Origin: RUG191 sp045642225 | Lineage (GTDB): Bacteria > Bacillota > Clostridia > Lachnospirales > Lachnospiraceae | Direction of reading: 5' to 3' | Assembly (NCBI GenBank): GCA_045642225.1 | Contig: JAZUIN010000127.1 | Span: forward strand, 1-64,000 | DNA length: 64,000 bases | In this document: positions 59,992 through 64,000 of the stretch, in pieces | Layout: each line of letters starts with the position of its first letter | Position numbering within the stretch: the first letter of the stretch is position 1 | The notes under the pieces: generated by a model | Databases searched by the model: none | Seen by the model: only the letters and a program-made list of their open reading frames with translations | Told to the model about the DNA's origin: nothing | Made by a program: the position numbers and the translations under genes

Positions 59992-62106
59992 TTACTGCTT
60001 ACGTCTTACAGCCCAAATAACAATTCCAGCAACTAAGAATCCTATAGGAATAACTATTCCCCAAAGAACTCCATAAAGAATAAGAACTGTTCCATTAACT
60101 GTTACTGGCACTTCATTCATCGACTTTGCAGGAAGTACCACTTGCTTAGTATCATTGTTTTCACTAGCAAGCGCACTTAATGCATTTGTAAACATTTTCG
60201 AATTATGATTATACACATATGTATCTAACTCATCATCAAACATATATGGTGAACCATAAACTATAATTCCAGCACCATTACTCTTAATAATCTCGTATCC
60301 CAAATTAAACTTACCAGATTCATCGCTAGAGTTTCTAGCAACAGACATCTGATTTGAAATTTCTGACTTGATATAAGCATTATCGCTTGTCTCTAGTAAT
60401 GCTGTAGCTTGAGCATCACTTGACTCGTCAACAGTCATTGCAGCACTTTCATACGCTAGTACAGATTTCTTACCTGTGATTCCTTCTGTTATATCTGATT
60501 CTAATACATTTGGAAGTAATGCATAATTAACTTTAATGCTGTAATTACTATCATCTTCAAATACAAGTCCTGGCTTAACATTAACATTTAACGAAGCGAG
60601 TAATGACTTATAATTAGGTAAGTCATTAATAGTTATAGGCTCTTGACCATTAACAGAGTTGATTGAAGCAATTACATTTCCGCCATTATTGATAAATGCT
60701 GTAATCTTATCAACATCTGACTTTGACAAGTCAACGCTTGGTCCATTAATAATTAATATCTTACAGTCAGCAGGTATATCTTCTGTCATAAGATTTAATT
60801 CTGCTGTCTTGAAATTACCCTTTGCTAACAAGCTTTTAAATGTATCACCAAGAGCTATCTCATTATGTCCTTTGACTTCACATACCATAACAGTTTTGTT
60901 TTCTAAAACGCTCTGTAGTGCAGATGCAATAAGTCCTTCAGCATCATAGCCTTGTGGTGAATAATTGTAAGAGCTATCATAACCATATTGATAAATATCT
61001 GCAATATCAATAGCCTTACTTCCATTCTTTCCAACAACAATCAAAGAACTCGCAGACAATTGCTGGTCTGTGTATTTCGATGCAAAATATGGATTTTGTG
61101 ATACATCAACATACTCGATTTTAATGTTGTCTGATTTGATTTGTTTTAAAGTTTTATTAAGTACATTATCGCAATCATTTTCACTAGCTAAAACATAAAT
61201 TGTTGCATCTTCCTTGTAATTCTTGAAGAAATCCTTTGCTTCGTCAGATAACGAATACATTTTGTTAGATGAAACATCAATTTCAGCAGCCGTTGAAGGC
61301 ACCAAAGTCAAAAGCATATTCGCTGCAATAGATATAACAATAACGAGTACAAATGCTAATCCTCTAGAAAGTCCTCTTCCCCAAACCATCTTAGTCATTG
61401 TCCAACGACGCTTTTGAATAACAAAATACGCAAGCACTAAGAACAAAGCAATTACGATTATGTAATAAAGCATTTTCGTCCAATCAAATATTCCGTTCAT
61501 GAAAGTTTGAAGTGGATCCGATAAATTCAAGCAGTTAAATAATCTACTAAAAAATCCATCCCCCGAAAATACTAACGACTTGAAAGAATCAATCATAAAG
61601 CCAACAAATAGTGCAACAAATGACACTATCACTGCAATTATTTGACTCTTTGTCAATGTCGAAACAAATACACAAATTGCAATACATGCTAAGCCACACA
61701 AGTAATAACCAAGTAGTGCCATATAATTCTGTGCCAAACTAACATCACCAAAGCAAGCTAGTACAAGTGGCGAAATAGCCATAATTATAATAGGTATTGT
61801 AAATGTAGCTGCAACAGCTAAGAACTTACCTAACACTATTTTGAAAATTGAAACTGGCGCTGTAAAAATAAGCTGATCTGTCTTGTTTTTACGCTCGTCA
61901 GTAAAGGTTCTCATACATAGAATTGGAATAGCAATTACCAAAACTAACAAACAACCTGACAATGCATATGCTATGTTTGATGCACCGCCATACAAATTAT
62001 ATAAGAAAAAATATACGCCATAAAAAACTAACAAAACACTAATAAATAGCCATCCTATTACATTAGTAAATAATGCTTTAAAATCTCTTTTAAATATAGC
62101 TAACAT
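59992..62106 (-). CDS. Gld-type ABC exporter: permease fused to auxiliary domain (GldF-GldG-like)
   Basis: 704 residues. N-terminal ABC-2 permease with six hydrophobic segments (about 15-235; LAIFKRDFKALFTNVIGWLF at the start, MRTFTDERKNKTDQLIFTAP at about 64). After another helix (about 250-270) comes an extracytoplasmic GldG/ABC-auxiliary domain (about 275-665: MYSLSDEAKDFFKN, LIINGPSVDLSKSDVDKITA). A final helix follows (about 675-698). GldF and GldG are separate in gliding Bacteroidetes; the fused form occurs in many Firmicutes and is not a gliding marker there. Substrate unknown. Cotranscribed with its ATPase (1-bp gap). Confidence 0.88.
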   Translation of the reverse strand: MLAIFKRDFKALFTNVIGWLFISVLLVFYGVYFFLYNLYGGASNIAYALSGCLLVLVIAIPILCMRTFTDERKNKTDQLIFTAPVSIFKIVLGKFLAVAATFTIPIIIMAISPLVLACFGDVSLAQNYMALLGYYLCGLACIAICVFVSTLTKSQIIAVIVSFVALFVGFMIDSFKSLVFSGDGFFSRLFNCLNLSDPLQTFMNGIFDWTKMLYYIIVIALFLVLAYFVIQKRRWTMTKMVWGRGLSRGLAFVLVIVISIAANMLLTLVPSTAAEIDVSSNKMYSLSDEAKDFFKNYKEDATIYVLASENDCDNVLNKTLKQIKSDNIKIEYVDVSQNPYFASKYTDQQLSASSLIVVGKNGSKAIDIADIYQYGYDSSYNYSPQGYDAEGLIASALQSVLENKTVMVCEVKGHNEIALGDTFKSLLAKGNFKTAELNLMTEDIPADCKILIINGPSVDLSKSDVDKITAFINNGGNVIASINSVNGQEPITINDLPNYKSLLASLNVNVKPGLVFEDDSNYSIKVNYALLPNVLESDITEGITGKKSVLAYESAAMTVDESSDAQATALLETSDNAYIKSEISNQMSVARNSSDESGKFNLGYEIIKSNGAGIIVYGSPYMFDDELDTYVYNHNSKMFTNALSALASENNDTKQVVLPAKSMNEVPVTVNGTVLILYGVLWGIVIPIGFLVAGIVIWAVRRKQ

Positions 62107-63048
62107 TTATTTGCCCTCCTTTGAAGTTAATTCTAAGAAGACCTCTTCTAAGCTTTGAGTTTGCTCTTTCATTTCAAATATAGAAATTCTTTCCGCTGCA
62201 AGCGCAACAGAAACATCTTCTCTAACATCTTCGCCCGCTACAGCTTCAACTGTAATATTGCAAGTTCCTTCTTCTTGACCATTAATTACAGAAGACTTCT
62301 TAATTCCCTTAACATTTGAAAGAACTTCCTTACATTTCTTAAGCTCTCCCTTAGCGACAATATCAAGTACTTGTGACGCATTTAACATTCCTTGGATATT
62401 ATCAATAGAATCGTTCGCAATAATCTTACCCTTGTTGATAATAAATACATGCGAGCAAGTCTCACTGATTTCAGACAAAATGTGAGAGCTCAAAATTACA
62501 GTATGTGTCTTCGATAATCTCTTAATCAAATCTCTAATTTCTTTGATTTGATTAGGGTCAAGACCTACTGTTGGTTCGTCAAGAATAATAATATCTGGTG
62601 AACCAATAATTGCTTGAGCAATTCCTACTCTTTGACGATAACCCTTAGAAAGATTATTAATTAATCTATGCTCAACGTCATCAATCTTCGTCACCTTCAT
62701 TACTCTAACAACTTCTTCTTGGCGCTCTTCTTTTGCTACGCTTTTAAGCTCAGCCACAAACTTAAGATATTCCTTAACTGTCATATCATTGTATACAGGT
62801 GGAATTTCTGGTAAATGTCCAAGACAAGCCTTAGCCTTTTCAGGCTCTTCATATATGTCATGTCCATTGATAAGTACCTGTCCACTTGTCGCAGCAAGAT
62901 ATCCTGTAATAATGTTCATTGTTGTAGACTTACCTGCTCCATTAGGTCCTAGGAAGCCATATACTTGACCTGATTCTAGTTCAAGCGATATATCGTCTAC
63001 AGCAACATGATTTCCATATTTTTTCGTAAGATTACGAATCTCAATCAT
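62107..63048 (-). CDS. ABC transporter ATP-binding protein (GldA-like)
   Basis: 313 residues. Walker A GPNGAGKSTTM (about 35), Q-loop region CLGHLPEIPPVYND, signature LSKGYRQRVGIAQA (about 135), Walker B DIIILDEPTVGLDP (about 153) and the switch His in VILSSHIL (about 187). The C-terminal extension (about 225-313) is usual for exporters of this family. It energises the adjacent permease fusion. Confidence 0.93.
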   Translation of the reverse strand: MIEIRNLTKKYGNHVAVDDISLELESGQVYGFLGPNGAGKSTTMNIITGYLAATSGQVLINGHDIYEEPEKAKACLGHLPEIPPVYNDMTVKEYLKFVAELKSVAKEERQEEVVRVMKVTKIDDVEHRLINNLSKGYRQRVGIAQAIIGSPDIIILDEPTVGLDPNQIKEIRDLIKRLSKTHTVILSSHILSEISETCSHVFIINKGKIIANDSIDNIQGMLNASQVLDIVAKGELKKCKEVLSNVKGIKKSSVINGQEEGTCNITVEAVAGEDVREDVSVALAAERISIFEMKEQTQSLEEVFLELTSKEGK

Positions 63049-63070
63049 GTCTCTACCTCCTTAAATTGAA

Positions 63071-63094
63071 CAAGCAACACTTATGTGTTGCTTG
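63071..63094. terminator. Perfect hairpin after purA
   Basis: CAAGCAACAC, loop TTAT, GTGTTGCTTG. It lies between purA and the ABC ATPase gene; no good T-run, so it may be a weak terminator or a processing site. Confidence 0.5.
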
Positions 63095-63171
63095 CATAAA
63101 TAATATAATGTTAATTACAATTCGAATTATGTAAAGCACTTCACATAATGATATGCGAACCCTTTGTAAAA

Positions 63172-64000
63172 TTATCTATAAATAATTTGACTTCTCTTTG
63201 GTCCGTTAGAAACCATTGTAATTGGATAACCAATTTGCTCCTCTACGAACTCAATATATTTTCTACAGTTCTCTGGAAGATCTTCGTATTTCTTAACGTC
63301 ACTAATGTCACATTTCCATCCAGGTAATGTCTTGATAACTGGCTTAGCCTTCTCAAGCTTAGATGTTACAGGGAATTCTGTTGTAACTTCGCCATCAATT
63401 TCATATCCAACACATACTGGAATTTCATCTAAGTAGCCAAGTACATCTACTACTGTAAATGCAACATCTGTTGTTCCTTGTAGTCTACAACCATACTTAC
63501 TAGCAACACAGTCAAACCAACCTACACGTCTTGCACGACCTGTTGTTGCTCCAAATTCACCTTTATCTCCACCACGTCTTCTTAATTCATCAGCTTCATC
63601 ACCAAAGATTTCACTTACAAAAGCTCCTGCACCTACAGCAGACGAATAAGCTTTACATACAGTGATTACTTGCTTAATCTCGTATGGTGGAATGCCTGCG
63701 CCAATTGCACCATAAGCAGCAAGTGTTGATGAAGATGTAACCATAGGATAAATACCATGATCAGGATCTTTAAGTGTTCCTAACTGTCCTTCAAGAAGAA
63801 TATTCTTGCCATCCTTAATTGCTTGGTCTAAGAACAAAGAAACATCTGCTACATAAGGAGCAATCATGTCTCTATATTCATGTAAAGTATTTAATAATTC
63901 ATCTTCTTTAAGAAGTGGTTTCTTATATAAATGTTCAAGAATGACATTTTTCTTCTCACAAGTTCTCTTAACCTTTTCAACAAGAACTTCCTCATCAAAT
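63172..64000 (-). CDS. purA: Adenylosuccinate synthetase (5' end outside window)
   Basis: About 275 C-terminal residues of an expected roughly 425. It joins IMP and aspartate with GTP, the step before PurB. Visible: LLEGQLGTLKDPDHGIYPMV (about 70 residues in), TSSSTLAAYGAIGAGI, the RRVGWFDCVASKYG region, and the C-terminal end MVSNGPKRSQIIYR. The usual 'GAQGT.LD.DHGTYPFVTSSN' is here 'GQLGTLKDPDHGIYPMVTSS', a noticeable variation in the IMP-binding loop. An internal Met at 63867 is not the true start; the frame continues to the edge. Confidence 0.93.
   Translation of the reverse strand, partial: FDEEVLVEKVKRTCEKKNVILEHLYKKPLLKEDELLNTLHEYRDMIAPYVADVSLFLDQAIKDGKNILLEGQLGTLKDPDHGIYPMVTSSSTLAAYGAIGAGIPPYEIKQVITVCKAYSSAVGAGAFVSEIFGDEADELRRRGGDKGEFGATTGRARRVGWFDCVASKYGCRLQGTTDVAFTVVDVLGYLDEIPVCVGYEIDGEVTTEFPVTSKLEKAKPVIKTLPGWKCDISDVKKYEDLPENCRKYIEFVEEQIGYPITMVSNGPKRSQIIYR

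Noticed and set aside
59992..63048. Gliding motility machinery
   Set aside because: GldA/F/G-like exporters are widespread in Firmicutes without gliding; no other gld genes are present.

Overview
This window looks like the chromosome of a low-GC, anaerobic Firmicute of the family Lachnospiraceae, possibly a motile gut genus such as Lachnospira. The reasons are an A+T-rich sequence, Clostridia-like versions of almost all housekeeping genes, conserved gene blocks (gapA-pgk-tpiA-gpmI ... secG-rnr-smpB-ssrA and ispF-cysE-cysS-mrnC-rlmB-sigH), a full-length single-chain PurL, and c-di-GMP and sigma-28-type signals of a motile cell. The genus is an inference. Nearly all genes lie on the minus strand, so transcription mostly runs from high to low coordinates. 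Only a ribbon-helix-helix regulator, a PHP phosphatase, aroA and a small membrane protein are on the plus strand.

Region 1-13.3 kb is an accessory cluster of about 13 minus-strand genes of unknown function. Several are paralogues with a shared N-terminus (M-x-x-x-G-[IV]-G) and a shared C-terminal motif ([IV]DTS..F.IN...GKIR). One resembles the C-terminal part of the flagellar cap protein FliD, and none has a Sec signal peptide. Two minus-strand promoters here match the sigma-28 flagellar consensus. Each has tandem 10-bp repeats (TTTATCCTAC-like) 4-5 bp upstream of its -35 box, and the plus-strand ribbon-helix-helix gene at 13.06 kb sits beside the larger repeat set. Five genes at the downstream end are each preceded by a covarying two-hairpin leader RNA. 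Its first loop can pair with the Shine-Dalgarno sequence, and its second loop contains the start of a tiny upstream ORF. This RNA family and the regulator-promoter arrangement are the most novel content. Two genes of the cluster are frameshifted, one at a dnaX-like A AAA AAG heptamer.

Region 13.3-27.4 kb carries tmRNA, SmpB, RNase R, SecG, glutamate dehydrogenase, PurB, PurC and the lower glycolytic enzymes (GapA, Pgk, TpiA, GpmI), with a CapA-like lipoprotein inserted among them. Region 27.4-33.3 kb holds repeat-rich spacers, a PHP phosphatase and a four-gene sulfur cassette: cysK, two different glutamate-cysteine-ligase-family enzymes, and an EgtC/YafJ-like amidotransferase. A perfect palindrome overlaps the cysK promoter.

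Region 33.6-42 kb holds the ispF-cysE-cysS-mrnC-rlmB-sigH block flanked by two EAL proteins with degenerate GGDEF domains. At 42.2-44.2 kb an amidohydrolase lipoprotein gene sits between an intact tRNA-Met gene and a 23-bp repeat of that tRNA's 3' end, like a small integrated islet. Then follow PurL, a nuclease-XPD-like helicase, HypA with a large iron-sulfur flavoprotein, FluC/CrcB, a BI-1 family protein, AroA, ThrS, a SEC-C protein, a Gld-type ABC exporter and a truncated PurA at the right edge. Purine synthesis (purA, purB, purC, purL) and cysteine/thiol metabolism are the recurring metabolic themes.
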